From Marinobacter alexandrii (GTDB taxonomy: Bacteria > Pseudomonadota > Gammaproteobacteria > Pseudomonadales > Oleiphilaceae), in NCBI RefSeq assembly GCF_005871205.1, contig NZ_SWKM01000013.1, positions 558,001 through 622,000 on the forward strand: DNA of 64,000 bases. Reading direction: 5' to 3'. The stretch's first letter is position 1; the number at the start of each line of letters is the position of its first letter. Below the pieces are notes generated by a model. It was not told where the DNA came from. It was given only the letters and a program-made list of their open reading frames with translations, and did no database searches. The translations under genes and the position numbers were made by a program. Below, piece by piece: positions 9,064-17,125 of the stretch.

Positions 9064-10508
9064 GCGGTGATTGGCTCAGGGAGTTATCGGCCTGGTTAAG
9101 CCTACACCCGGGATGGCTGGCCACGGCTTTATTCAGTACCGCCTTTGTCGAGTCCCTGGCGATTGCGGGCATCATCGTGCCTGGGGTGGCGATTCTTTTC
9201 GCCATCGCTGCACTGGCCGGACAAACTGGCATGCCACTGACCGAAGCCCTGATCTGGGCGGGTCTGGGCGCCATCGCTGGCGACACCGCCAGTTTTGCCC
9301 TCGGACGCAAACTCCAGGGCCGGCTCAACGTAGTGTGGCCACTCAGCCACTACCCGATTCTGATGGCGAAAGGCCAGGCCTTCTTTCGCCAGCACGGCGG
9401 TAAGAGCGTGGTCATCGGACGCTTTGTCGGGCCCATACGCCCAATCATTCCCCTGATTGCCGGTGCCCTGTGGATGCCCTGGCAACGATTCCTGGCGTTT
9501 AATATTGTTTCAGCGGTGGGCTGGGCGCCGGTGTACATACTGCCGGGCTTTCTGGTAGGCAGCGCGCTGGCCAGCGACATTCAGCCGCCAGCGTACTTTT
9601 ATCCGGTGGTGGGGATCAGCCTGGCCACCCTGATGGTGGTGTATCTGGTGCTGGTCCAGTTTCAACTGGGCCTGGGCAAGGGTGGGCGACTTTATCACTG
9701 GCTGGAACGGCGCATGGCCAGATACGACGCTACCCATCGTTTCTGGCGCCTGTACACCAACCACCGTCCGGACCGGGGAGGCGAGTTTCCTCTCGCCTCC
9801 ATCATGCTGGCGCTGGGCGCTTCCGGCCTGTTCCTGATCTGGGGCCAGTTAGCCACCCAGACGCACAGCCTCGAGCCTTTCAATCAACTGGCGCTGATCT
9901 GGTTTGATCAGCTCCGGCAACCGCTACTCGACGGCCCGGTGATTATCGCCACCCTGCTGGGGGATCCGCCGGTGCTGGCAGCCGCAGCAGTACTGGCATG
10001 TCTGACACTGGCATTCCGGGGCTACTACGCCGCGGCCATTCATATTGTCATGGCCGCCGCACTCACTATCGTCCTGGTCTGGCTGCTAAAACTTACCCTC
10101 GGTGTCGACCGGCCCGACGCGGTGTTCCGTCCGCCGTCGTCCGGCGCCTTTCCAAGCGGCCACAGCGCCGGCATCACCGTGTTTGTCACCCTTCTGGCCA
10201 GTTTCGTTGCGGGCGAAAGCCGCAAACGCCAGCGCTGGCAGTTCTATGTCCTGTTTTCGTTGCCGCTGGTGCCGATAGCCCTCAGCCGGCTGTATCTGGG
10301 AGTACACTGGTTTACCGATGTGATTGGCGGCATATTGCTGGGGCTGGCGATTACTGGTGGAGTGCGGGCGAGTTACAGTCGGTACGACCGGGTGCACCTG
10401 GCCCCGGATCTGTCGATGGCCCTGGCTGCAGGCGCATGGCTGGCGTTTGCCGTCGGTTATGTTGTCCTGGCCTGGCCGGAGGCGCAGGTAAACCTGCGCC
10501 CTGCCTAA
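9060..10508 (+). CDS. DedA family protein fused to PAP2 lipid phosphatase
   Basis: Seen: residues about 1-210 are a DedA/SNARE-associated membrane domain (FVESLAIAGIIVPGVAILFA, GDTASFALGRKL, then GRFVGPIRPIIPLIAG). The C-terminal half is a PAP2 phosphatase with all three motifs: KLTLGVDRP, PSGHSAG and SRLYLGVHWFTDV, so its catalytic His and Arg residues are present. 482 residues with many membrane segments. Known: DedA proteins act in polyprenyl-phosphate or phospholipid translocation; PAP2 enzymes remove phosphate from undecaprenyl diphosphate or phosphatidate. Inference: flipping and dephosphorylation of one lipid carrier in one polypeptide. The ATG overlaps the upstream stop (ATGA). The start inside the preceding gene is chosen at the DedA N-terminus. 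Confidence 0.88.
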   Translation: MSGDWLRELSAWLSLHPGWLATALFSTAFVESLAIAGIIVPGVAILFAIAALAGQTGMPLTEALIWAGLGAIAGDTASFALGRKLQGRLNVVWPLSHYPILMAKGQAFFRQHGGKSVVIGRFVGPIRPIIPLIAGALWMPWQRFLAFNIVSAVGWAPVYILPGFLVGSALASDIQPPAYFYPVVGISLATLMVVYLVLVQFQLGLGKGGRLYHWLERRMARYDATHRFWRLYTNHRPDRGGEFPLASIMLALGASGLFLIWGQLATQTHSLEPFNQLALIWFDQLRQPLLDGPVIIATLLGDPPVLAAAAVLACLTLAFRGYYAAAIHIVMAAALTIVLVWLLKLTLGVDRPDAVFRPPSSGAFPSGHSAGITVFVTLLASFVAGESRKRQRWQFYVLFSLPLVPIALSRLYLGVHWFTDVIGGILLGLAITGGVRASYSRYDRVHLAPDLSMALAAGAWLAFAVGYVVLAWPEAQVNLRPA

Positions 10509-10517
10509 CACATGGTT

Positions 10518-11096
10518 TCAGCCCTCTTCCAGGGCCTCCAGCAATTCCTGCAAGCGGCTCAGCCGCTCCAGCGGATCCTGCAATTCAACCAGGCGCTGCT
10601 TTTCCTGCTTGTCGAGAGGCAACAACTCTGTCAGGCGCCAGCCAACGTGCCGGGCATCGCCATAATCCACATCCATATCCAGATCCCGCACGACTGGATG
10701 CCGAAACAGCGCCCGGAGCACTGACGGCAGCTCGTTAAAACGATCCGGCACCTCACTGTCGGCCTCATCGAGTAAAACCTCGACATCGCCCACATTGAGA
10801 CCATCCTCCTGCCGCCAGCTCCTGACCACAGTGACCTTTGCCGTTCCCTCCACCGTGATGCCCAACAGACCGTTCTCCAACTGCTGAAAATCAATGATGC
10901 GAACGTAAGTACCGATGTCATAGAACGACGCCGTGGGTCCGACCTCCGCACCGTCGCGCAGCAGCACGACGACAAAGCCCCGGTCTTCTTTCAGGCACCG
11001 GGTCAGCATGTCGATGTATCGCGGCTCAAAGAGCTGCAGGGGTATCCGGCCCCGGGGGAGGACAATGGAATTCAGCGGAAAAAGTGGAACATTCAT
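10518..11096 (-). CDS. LON peptidase substrate-binding domain protein
   Basis: Seen: a 192-residue stand-alone Lon N-terminal-like domain beginning MNVPLFPLNSIVLPRGRIPLQLFEPRY, with no AAA or protease domain. The frame is open for 44 codons upstream, but the family begins at this ATG (11096). Stand-alone proteins of this type occur widely in proteobacteria; their substrate and role are not established. It converges with the DedA-PAP2 gene with only nine bases between stops and lies 52 bases downstream of the HDOD gene on the same strand, so the two may share a transcript. Confidence 0.88.
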   Translation of the reverse strand: MNVPLFPLNSIVLPRGRIPLQLFEPRYIDMLTRCLKEDRGFVVVLLRDGAEVGPTASFYDIGTYVRIIDFQQLENGLLGITVEGTAKVTVVRSWRQEDGLNVGDVEVLLDEADSEVPDRFNELPSVLRALFRHPVVRDLDMDVDYGDARHVGWRLTELLPLDKQEKQRLVELQDPLERLSRLQELLEALEEG

Positions 11097-11148
11097 ATCA
11101 GTGCAGGTCACCGAGAGGTGGACTCCAGAGTTAAAAGACCCAATGAGG

Positions 11149-12471
11149 TCATCGAATTGACAGCAACTGCTGCACTTCATCCACCCGGGCACGGGCTTCC
11201 GTGAGAAGCTGCAGACTCCTCGACGCATTCAGTTCCAACTCACCCAGCCGACGATAGGCTGGTATCTCATCAAAACACGGCAGCCCGGCGTTTTGCCGGG
11301 AACCAATCATCGAATGCAACTGCGCTACAATCACCACGTCCGTGAGCTGGGGTTCGGCCGACCGGCACTGGTAGTCCCAACTCTCCGCGTGGCGCACAGC
11401 CTCAATAAACGTTGCCGGGAAGCCCCAGTTCTCCAGCACCGCCGTGCCAACGTCGGCACGGAGCTCGCTGATTGCATGGCGCAGGTTGTCCGGGTTGGCA
11501 AACAGGCCAGTATGGTGCTCCGCCTGAACCAGTACCGGCACCACGCCGATGTCGTGCAGCAAACCCGCCAGCAGGGCCTCTTCCGGGTTTAACCGGGTGG
11601 CATGATCCGCCAGTACCCAGCACAACGCCGCCACCTCCCTCGAATGCCGCCATAGACGCTCCATTTCCTGCTGCAACGCAGGCTGGCGCGTTTTGAACAC
11701 CTCCCGCATGGAGAACACCGTCACCAGCTGACGGGTGGTGTGCATGCCCAGGCGAACAACTGCCTCGCGCACGGTTCGAACATCACTGAAGCCTCGATAG
11801 AGCGGGCTATTACAGGCCCGCACCAGCTTGACGGCGATGGAGGGATCCGCCGAGACCGCATTGGCCACCAGTTCTGCGCTGGAGTCGTCCCGATCAACCG
11901 CCCGACGAACCTTCCAGGCCACATCCGGCACACTGGGCAGCTGGATCTGGTTGGAGCGTAGATCAGAGTAGAACTCCATCAACAGCTCACTCTCATCATT
12001 CGTCTCACTGGCCTCGGCCGCCGGGGTTTCGTTCGAGTCCATCTCCTCCTGTTCCACCGGCGCAGAGCGCAACATCTGGTTCAGGATATCCTGCTCGACA
12101 ATCAGAAATTCGCAAAGCTTGACCGCAATCACATCGTACATCCGTGGCTGCAGTCGAGCGATGGGATTGAGTGCGGCATCCGATTCAGCCTCAATCAACG
12201 TTTTCCGCCCGTCCACCGATTCCAGCTCAATCTTGCCGGAGATCAGAAAAAAATCGAGACCGTCCCGAACGCCCTTCTCCAGGACTCTCTGACCCGAGCC
12301 ATAGGTGCGGCGTTCACCACGACTGGCAAGCAACACCAGTTGCGCGTCGGAAAGCCGATTCAACGGTCGAAACTCTCTCAGACGACGAAAAGGCAGACTG
12401 TCCTCCCCGGCCATGGGCAAGCTCCTTATATCATCCCGATCCAATGACGATGATTGATCCCTGTTAGTCAT
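11149..12471 (-). CDS. Cyclic-nucleotide-binding and HDOD domain regulator
   Basis: Seen: N-terminal cNMP-binding-like beta-roll (about residues 25-115: LSDAQLVLLASRGERRTYGSGQRVLEKG, then DFFLISGKIELES), a short acidic linker, and a C-terminal HDOD domain starting LPSVPDVAWKVRRAVD and containing WRHSREVAALC and GLLHDIG. 440 residues from the ATG at 12471; a TTG eight codons earlier is also in frame. HDOD proteins are non-catalytic or weak HD relatives used in signalling, motility and stress control. Here the HD pair is still present. Ligand and output are unknown. Divergent from ilvD across a 116-base gap. Confidence 0.88.
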   Translation of the reverse strand: MTNRDQSSSLDRDDIRSLPMAGEDSLPFRRLREFRPLNRLSDAQLVLLASRGERRTYGSGQRVLEKGVRDGLDFFLISGKIELESVDGRKTLIEAESDAALNPIARLQPRMYDVIAVKLCEFLIVEQDILNQMLRSAPVEQEEMDSNETPAAEASETNDESELLMEFYSDLRSNQIQLPSVPDVAWKVRRAVDRDDSSAELVANAVSADPSIAVKLVRACNSPLYRGFSDVRTVREAVVRLGMHTTRQLVTVFSMREVFKTRQPALQQEMERLWRHSREVAALCWVLADHATRLNPEEALLAGLLHDIGVVPVLVQAEHHTGLFANPDNLRHAISELRADVGTAVLENWGFPATFIEAVRHAESWDYQCRSAEPQLTDVVIVAQLHSMIGSRQNAGLPCFDEIPAYRRLGELELNASRSLQLLTEARARVDEVQQLLSIR

Positions 12472-12587
12472 TGTAAGCGCCGTCTGCCAAAACAACCATG
12501 CGATAGGTGTCTAATCTGGTATCCTTTGACGCTGCACAAAGCCAACCAACAATCACCACCCGGTAAACACAGAGAGATCAGAACATC

Positions 12588-14423
12588 ATGCCTCAGTATC
12601 GTTCGCGGACTTCCACCGCCGGTCGCAACATGGCCGGTGCCCGCGCCCTCTGGCGCGCCACTGGTATGAAAGATGGAGATTTTGGCAAGCCTATCATTGC
12701 GGTTGCCAACTCCTTTACCCAGTTCGTACCCGGCCACGTTCACCTGAAAGATCTGGGGCAACTGGTCTGCCGCGAAATTGAACGGGCCGGAGGTGTCGCC
12801 AAGGAATTCAACACCATCGCCGTTGACGACGGCATCGCCATGGGCCACGACGGCATGCTGTACTCTCTGCCTTCCCGGGAGATTATCGCCGACTCCGTCG
12901 AGTACATGGTCAACGCCCACTGTGCCGACGCTCTGGTGTGTATTTCCAACTGCGACAAGATCACGCCGGGCATGCTGATGGCCGCCATGCGCCTGAATAT
13001 ACCGACCATTTTTGTGTCGGGCGGCCCGATGGAAGCCGGCAAAACCAAGCTCTCTGAACACAAACTTGACCTCGTCGATGCCATGGTGATCGCCGCCGAC
13101 CCGAACGCCGACGACGAAACCGTAGCCGAGTACGAGCGTAGCGCCTGCCCTACCTGCGGCTCCTGTTCTGGCATGTTCACCGCCAACTCCATGAACTGCC
13201 TGACCGAGGCCATCGGGCTGGCGTTGCCCGGTAACGGTTCCATGCTGGCCACCCACGCCGATCGTGAGCGCCTGTTCCTGCAGGCCGGTCGTCAGATTGT
13301 GGAGAATGCGCGCCGCTATTACGAGGAAGATGACGCTTCGGTACTGCCATTGAGCATCGCCTCCATGGCGGCCTTCGAAAACGCCATGGTGATGGACGTC
13401 GCCATGGGTGGCTCCACCAACACCATCCTGCACCTGCTGGCAGCAGCCCAGGAAGGCGGCGTGCCATTTACCCTGAACGAGATTGACCAGCTGTCCCGCA
13501 AGGTGCCGCAGCTGTGCAAGGTGGCTCCCAACTCCCCGAAATACCACATGGAAGATGTCCACCGTGCCGGCGGCATCATGGGCATCCTCGGCGAACTGGA
13601 GCGCGGTGGTCTGATCAACACCGACCTGCCCACCGTGCACAGCAAGACCATGAAGGAAGCCCTGCAGACCTGGGACATCATGCGGTCACCACCGGCCGAC
13701 GTAGTCGAGTTCTACAAGGCCGGCCCGGCGGGCATTCCCACCCAGACCGCATTCAGCCAGAACACCCGGTGGCCAACCCTGGACGGCGATCGTGAAACCG
13801 GATGCATCCGGGCTGTGGAACACGCCTACTCCTCCGAGGGAGGCCTGGCAGTGCTGTACGGCAACATCGCGCTGGACGGCTGCGTGGTGAAGACCGCGGG
13901 CGTGGACGAGAGCATCTTCGTATTCGAGGGCACGGCGCGGGTATTCGAGAGTCAGGATTCTGCCGTGGCCGGCATCCTCAGTGATGAGGTTCTGCCCGGT
14001 GAGGTGGTGATTATTCGCTATGAAGGTCCCAAGGGCGGACCGGGCATGCAGGAAATGCTCTACCCCACCAGCTACTTGAAATCCAAAGGCCTGGGCAAGG
14101 ACTGCGCGCTGCTGACCGACGGCCGTTTCTCCGGCGGCACTTCCGGCCTGTCCATCGGCCACGCTTCCCCCGAAGCGGCCGCAGGCGGCGCCATCGGGTT
14201 GATCGAGAATGGTGATCGCATCCGCATCGACATTCCGAACCGCACGATCAACGTGGAGCTGGACCAGCACGAGCTGGACCGTCGTCGTGAAGCCCGCGAT
14301 GCCAAGGGCTGGAAACCCGAGCTGGCGCGGGATCGAAAGGTCTCTGCAGCCTTGAAAGCCTACGCCCTGCTGGCTACCAGCGCGGATAAGGGCGCGGTCC
14401 GGGATCTCAGTAAACTCGACTGA
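12588..14423 (+). CDS. ilvD: Dihydroxy-acid dehydratase
   Basis: Fe-S dehydratase that makes the 2-keto acids of valine and isoleucine from dihydroxy-acids. Seen: 611 residues, normal for the family; start [20 protein letters not shown]; cluster-ligand Cys in [12 protein letters not shown] and [21 protein letters not shown]-terminal [21 protein letters not shown]. Single gene with a bidirectional terminator 17 bases after the stop, so it is probably monocistronic. No leader peptide or attenuator was recognised in the upstream gap. Confidence 0.98.
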   Translation: MPQYRSRTSTAGRNMAGARALWRATGMKDGDFGKPIIAVANSFTQFVPGHVHLKDLGQLVCREIERAGGVAKEFNTIAVDDGIAMGHDGMLYSLPSREIIADSVEYMVNAHCADALVCISNCDKITPGMLMAAMRLNIPTIFVSGGPMEAGKTKLSEHKLDLVDAMVIAADPNADDETVAEYERSACPTCGSCSGMFTANSMNCLTEAIGLALPGNGSMLATHADRERLFLQAGRQIVENARRYYEEDDASVLPLSIASMAAFENAMVMDVAMGGSTNTILHLLAAAQEGGVPFTLNEIDQLSRKVPQLCKVAPNSPKYHMEDVHRAGGIMGILGELERGGLINTDLPTVHSKTMKEALQTWDIMRSPPADVVEFYKAGPAGIPTQTAFSQNTRWPTLDGDRETGCIRAVEHAYSSEGGLAVLYGNIALDGCVVKTAGVDESIFVFEGTARVFESQDSAVAGILSDEVLPGEVVIIRYEGPKGGPGMQEMLYPTSYLKSKGLGKDCALLTDGRFSGGTSGLSIGHASPEAAAGGAIGLIENGDRIRIDIPNRTINVELDQHELDRRREARDAKGWKPELARDRKVSAALKAYALLATSADKGAVRDLSKLD

Positions 14424-14439
14424 GTTTTCACTGGCCCAC

Positions 14440-14477
14440 AAAAAAGCCCGCTCAGGCACACCTGGCGGGCTTTTTTT
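14440..14477. terminator. Bidirectional intrinsic terminator between ilvD and the PG-binding-like gene
   Basis: An A-run, stem GCCCGC, loop, GCGGGC and a T-run of seven. The A-run on one side and T-run on the other allow termination of both convergent genes. Confidence 0.9.
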
Positions 14478-14489
14478 GTTCGTGCTGGA

Positions 14490-14912
14490 TTACCAGAGCG
14501 ACCAGCCGCCTTCGTCGTCTTCTTCGATGGCGCCTTCGGTCTTGCTATCAGCCTTGGCTGACGCAGAGGAACTCGAAGCATCATCGCTGCTCGCAGACTC
14601 GCTGGAACCTGTCGATGCCGCAGCAACTTTAACAGAGATCATGCCCAGAGCTTTTTTGGTCTCGTCATCAAGCATACCGGTGGCCTGCAGGCCATTGTCC
14701 TTCTGGAATTGGGTCAGGGCCGCGCGGGTGGAGTCGTCCATTTGGGCACTAACATTCTGGATTTCATACCCAGCCCCATAGAGGGCATTTTTGACGGCTA
14801 CGGTGTTGTTGGCAGAAACCGTGGGGGCCAGCCCGAGCATCATTACGGTACCGGCGGCGATGGCCAGACGGCCCAGATTATTGGTCATTTTTTTTGTATT
14901 ACTCACCTGCAT
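14490..14912 (-). CDS. Small exported protein with peptidoglycan-binding-like domain
   Basis: Seen: N-terminal signal peptide (LAIAAGTVMMLGLAPTVSA, cleavage probably after VSA), one PG_binding_1-like repeat (VKNALYGAGYEIQNVSAQMD, then TRAALTQFQKDNGLQATGMLDDETKKALG), then a low-complexity tail rich in Ser, Ala and Asp ending in acidic residues and GGWSLW. 140 residues. Inference: periplasmic, perhaps wall-associated; no catalytic domain. A GTG at 14906 has a better-spaced GGGAG ribosome-binding site than the ATG at 14912, so the start may be two codons later. Preceded by 123 bases of untranslated DNA. Confidence 0.7.
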   Translation of the reverse strand: MQVSNTKKMTNNLGRLAIAAGTVMMLGLAPTVSANNTVAVKNALYGAGYEIQNVSAQMDDSTRAALTQFQKDNGLQATGMLDDETKKALGMISVKVAAASTGSSESASSDDASSSSASAKADSKTEGAIEEDDEGGWSLW

Positions 14913-15035
14913 TACTCCCGATCACATCGATACACTGGTCTTGTTATGTTGAGGTGCCCATCTCCACGATTTCGGGCGAACGCTAAAACCTTACCACATT
15001 TTCATCTTTGAACACCCCGCGCGATGCAGTGAGCG

Positions 15036-16133
15036 TCAAACAGATTCCTCGTCCTGACGATTCGGTACCGCAACTGACGGTTGGCGATGGGATTCTTCGC
15101 CAAACTCCCGGATGAAGATGCCCCAGAAGGCCATAAACAGCGCCGCCACCAGCGGCCCCATGACAAATCCATTGACCCCGAACATGACGATGCCACCCAG
15201 CGTAGACAGCAGCACAATGTAATCCGGCAGCTTGGTGTCCCGGCCCACCAGCACCGGGCGCAGCAGGTTATCCGCCAGCCCAATCACCACCACACCGAAA
15301 ATGGTCAGAATGGTCGCCTCCACCATGTCTCCGATGGCGGCCAGGTAGATAGCGGCCGGCACCCAGACCAATGCCGCGCCCACCGCGGGCAACAATGAAA
15401 CGATGGCCATGACTACGCCCCACAGCAGCGCACCCTTGATGCCCAGAATCCAGAAGATCAGGCCACCCAGGGCACCCTGAATGATCGCAATTAACAAGTT
15501 GCCCTTAACCGTGGCGCGGGTGACTTCCGCAAACTTGGCGAACAGCAGACGCTCACGCTCGTCCCCTAGCGGCAGAGCCTTGATCAGCAGCTCCACCAGC
15601 TTGCTGCCGTCCCGCAGCAGGAAAAACGCCAGGTACACCATCAACGCCAGGCCGAGAAAGAACTGGAAGGTATTCTGTCCGACGCCGAGCGCCTGCTTCG
15701 CCAGGAACTGGCTACCACCGACAAACAGACTGACCACCCGATCACGAAGCTCGTCAAAACTGACATCAAAGGGCGCCAGAAACGCTTCGATGGCCGGGAA
15801 CGACTGGTTAACCTGGTCAATGTATTCGCCCGGCCGTATTTCGCCACTCTGGATTCGCTGGTATAGACCAACGCCCTCGGCGATCAGGGACGTGACCAGC
15901 ACCAGGACTGGTATCACCACAATAACCATGCAGATGATCAGGGTGATCAGGGCGTTCAGGTTCGGGCGCTCCCCCAGCTTGCGCACCAGAAGTTGCTGGA
16001 CGGGATGGAAAATCAGAGCAATTGCCACCGCCCAGAAAATAGGACCAAAAAACGGCTTCATCAGCAACACAAAAGCCAGGGACACGCCCACCAGCATTGC
16101 GAGAAAAGTCCGTGTTTCGAGTTTTGCGTACAT
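15036..16133 (-). CDS. AI-2E family transporter
   Basis: Polytopic inner-membrane protein of the YdiK/PerM superfamily. Seen: 365 residues with about eight hydrophobic segments, including ALIFHPVQQLL near the N-terminus, a central loop with PAIEAFLAPFDVSFDELRDRV, and the conserved GVVMAIVSLLPAVGAALVWVPAAIYL. Family members have been linked to export of autoinducer-2, Na+/H+ exchange or other solutes; the name does not establish the substrate. Stands alone between two small genes. Confidence 0.9.
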   Translation of the reverse strand: MYAKLETRTFLAMLVGVSLAFVLLMKPFFGPIFWAVAIALIFHPVQQLLVRKLGERPNLNALITLIICMVIVVIPVLVLVTSLIAEGVGLYQRIQSGEIRPGEYIDQVNQSFPAIEAFLAPFDVSFDELRDRVVSLFVGGSQFLAKQALGVGQNTFQFFLGLALMVYLAFFLLRDGSKLVELLIKALPLGDERERLLFAKFAEVTRATVKGNLLIAIIQGALGGLIFWILGIKGALLWGVVMAIVSLLPAVGAALVWVPAAIYLAAIGDMVEATILTIFGVVVIGLADNLLRPVLVGRDTKLPDYIVLLSTLGGIVMFGVNGFVMGPLVAALFMAFWGIFIREFGEESHRQPSVAVPNRQDEESV

Positions 16134-16269
16134 AGTTCTGATTGTTCCTGACCAAGAAGCGAAGACGGGCCTACGGTGTTATCAACCGCGTGACCGCCTT
16201 AGCCTATCACGGCAACGTGGCCACTGTAGCCTTCTTAGGGGTATAGTGGTCGGTTATTGATCAGCTAAT

Positions 16270-16632
16270 ATGAGACAGGTTGTACTGTTGGAATTTGAAA
16301 CGTTTACGCCGGAAACTGCTCTGGAAGCCGCCGTCGAACTGCGCCGGGTTCTGGCCGCCCGAACCCATCGCCGCAAAGTGATGGGGCAGGAAGTGCTGGT
16401 GCCAGGCCAACTGGGCGAGGCCTTGCAACTGCCACGCACCATCAACCGGCTGCAAAGCAAACAGCAGCGGCAGCGGGAACTTGGCCTGGACGATTTTCAC
16501 GAACTCTGGCCAACCCTGTCGCCGACAACCCGGGAAAAGGTTCTCCGGGCCATCGGCTGGTACGATCCGAAAGCGCTTGATTGGGAAGACAAGCGCTCCA
16601 ACCGTCGACCGGTGGTCGATCCGGACAATTGA
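16270..16632 (+). CDS. Conserved-looking hypothetical protein, 120 aa
   Basis: Not recognised. Seen: a soluble, charged protein of 120 residues with no signal peptide or membrane segment. It opens with a short strand (RQVVLLEFETFT), then a helix with several Arg (ALEAAVELRRVLAARTHRRKVMG), and later a helix-turn-like stretch GLDDFHELWPTLSPTTREKVLRAIGWYDP. The Arg-rich composition leaves nucleic-acid binding possible, but nothing specific supports it. Codon usage resembles its neighbours, which supports a real gene. Divergent from the AI-2E transporter gene with a 136-base gap. Confidence 0.6.
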   Translation: MRQVVLLEFETFTPETALEAAVELRRVLAARTHRRKVMGQEVLVPGQLGEALQLPRTINRLQSKQQRQRELGLDDFHELWPTLSPTTREKVLRAIGWYDPKALDWEDKRSNRRPVVDPDN

Positions 16633-16721
16633 GGCGTAACACTGAGGCTTAACTTAAAACGGGACCTCAACTTTAAATTGTCACACTTCATCCATAGGTT
16701 GGATGTATCAGGAGGATAACT

Positions 16722-16976
16722 ATGAGCTTGCATGATCAACAAATTTACACCGCCTACCTGGCCGAAGGCAGCACCGTGCCCACCTTACTCTGCGGCCACT
16801 GCCGTTCGATTCTTTCCCGGGCCCGGATCTTCCGGAACGAAGGCGACAATCAACGAGAGACCGAATGCCAGACCATAGGCCTCTGCTCCGCCGACGATTG
16901 CGGTGCGGTGAACTGCTGCGACGCCGCCATGGCGCGAATTGACAACCCGGAACAGCTGTTCGGCATCGCGTCCTGA
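16722..16976 (+). CDS. Small cysteine-rich protein, 84 aa
   Basis: Not recognised. Seen: a strong AGGAGG ribosome-binding site six bases before the ATG, and seven Cys in 84 residues: a CxxC pair (24, 27), then 49, 55, 60 and an adjacent pair 65-66. No signal peptide. Inference: metal-binding or redox-active small cytoplasmic protein. It starts 89 bases after the preceding hypothetical gene and may be co-transcribed with it. Confidence 0.65.
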   Translation: MSLHDQQIYTAYLAEGSTVPTLLCGHCRSILSRARIFRNEGDNQRETECQTIGLCSADDCGAVNCCDAAMARIDNPEQLFGIAS

Positions 16977-17125
16977 TTCAAACCGGCAACGCTCTGTTAC
17001 GCAACTCAAACACACAAAATTTCCATCTGATTTATCCTGTTCGTTGACGATTGCTTAAGTCGTCCCGCCTTTCGGGACCGGCAGTTTCTGGCAATCACCT
17101 TCCATCAGTCAGGACAGTCGATGGC

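Noticed and set aside
12468..13640. A 390-codon minus-strand frame opposite ilvD
   Set aside because: Antisense shadow of ilvD; composition is His/Gly/Val rich, typical of reverse-frame translation.
16254..16500. Minus-strand frames opposite the 120-residue hypothetical gene
   Set aside because: Ser/Arg-rich antisense translations without motifs; the plus-strand frame has more protein-like composition.
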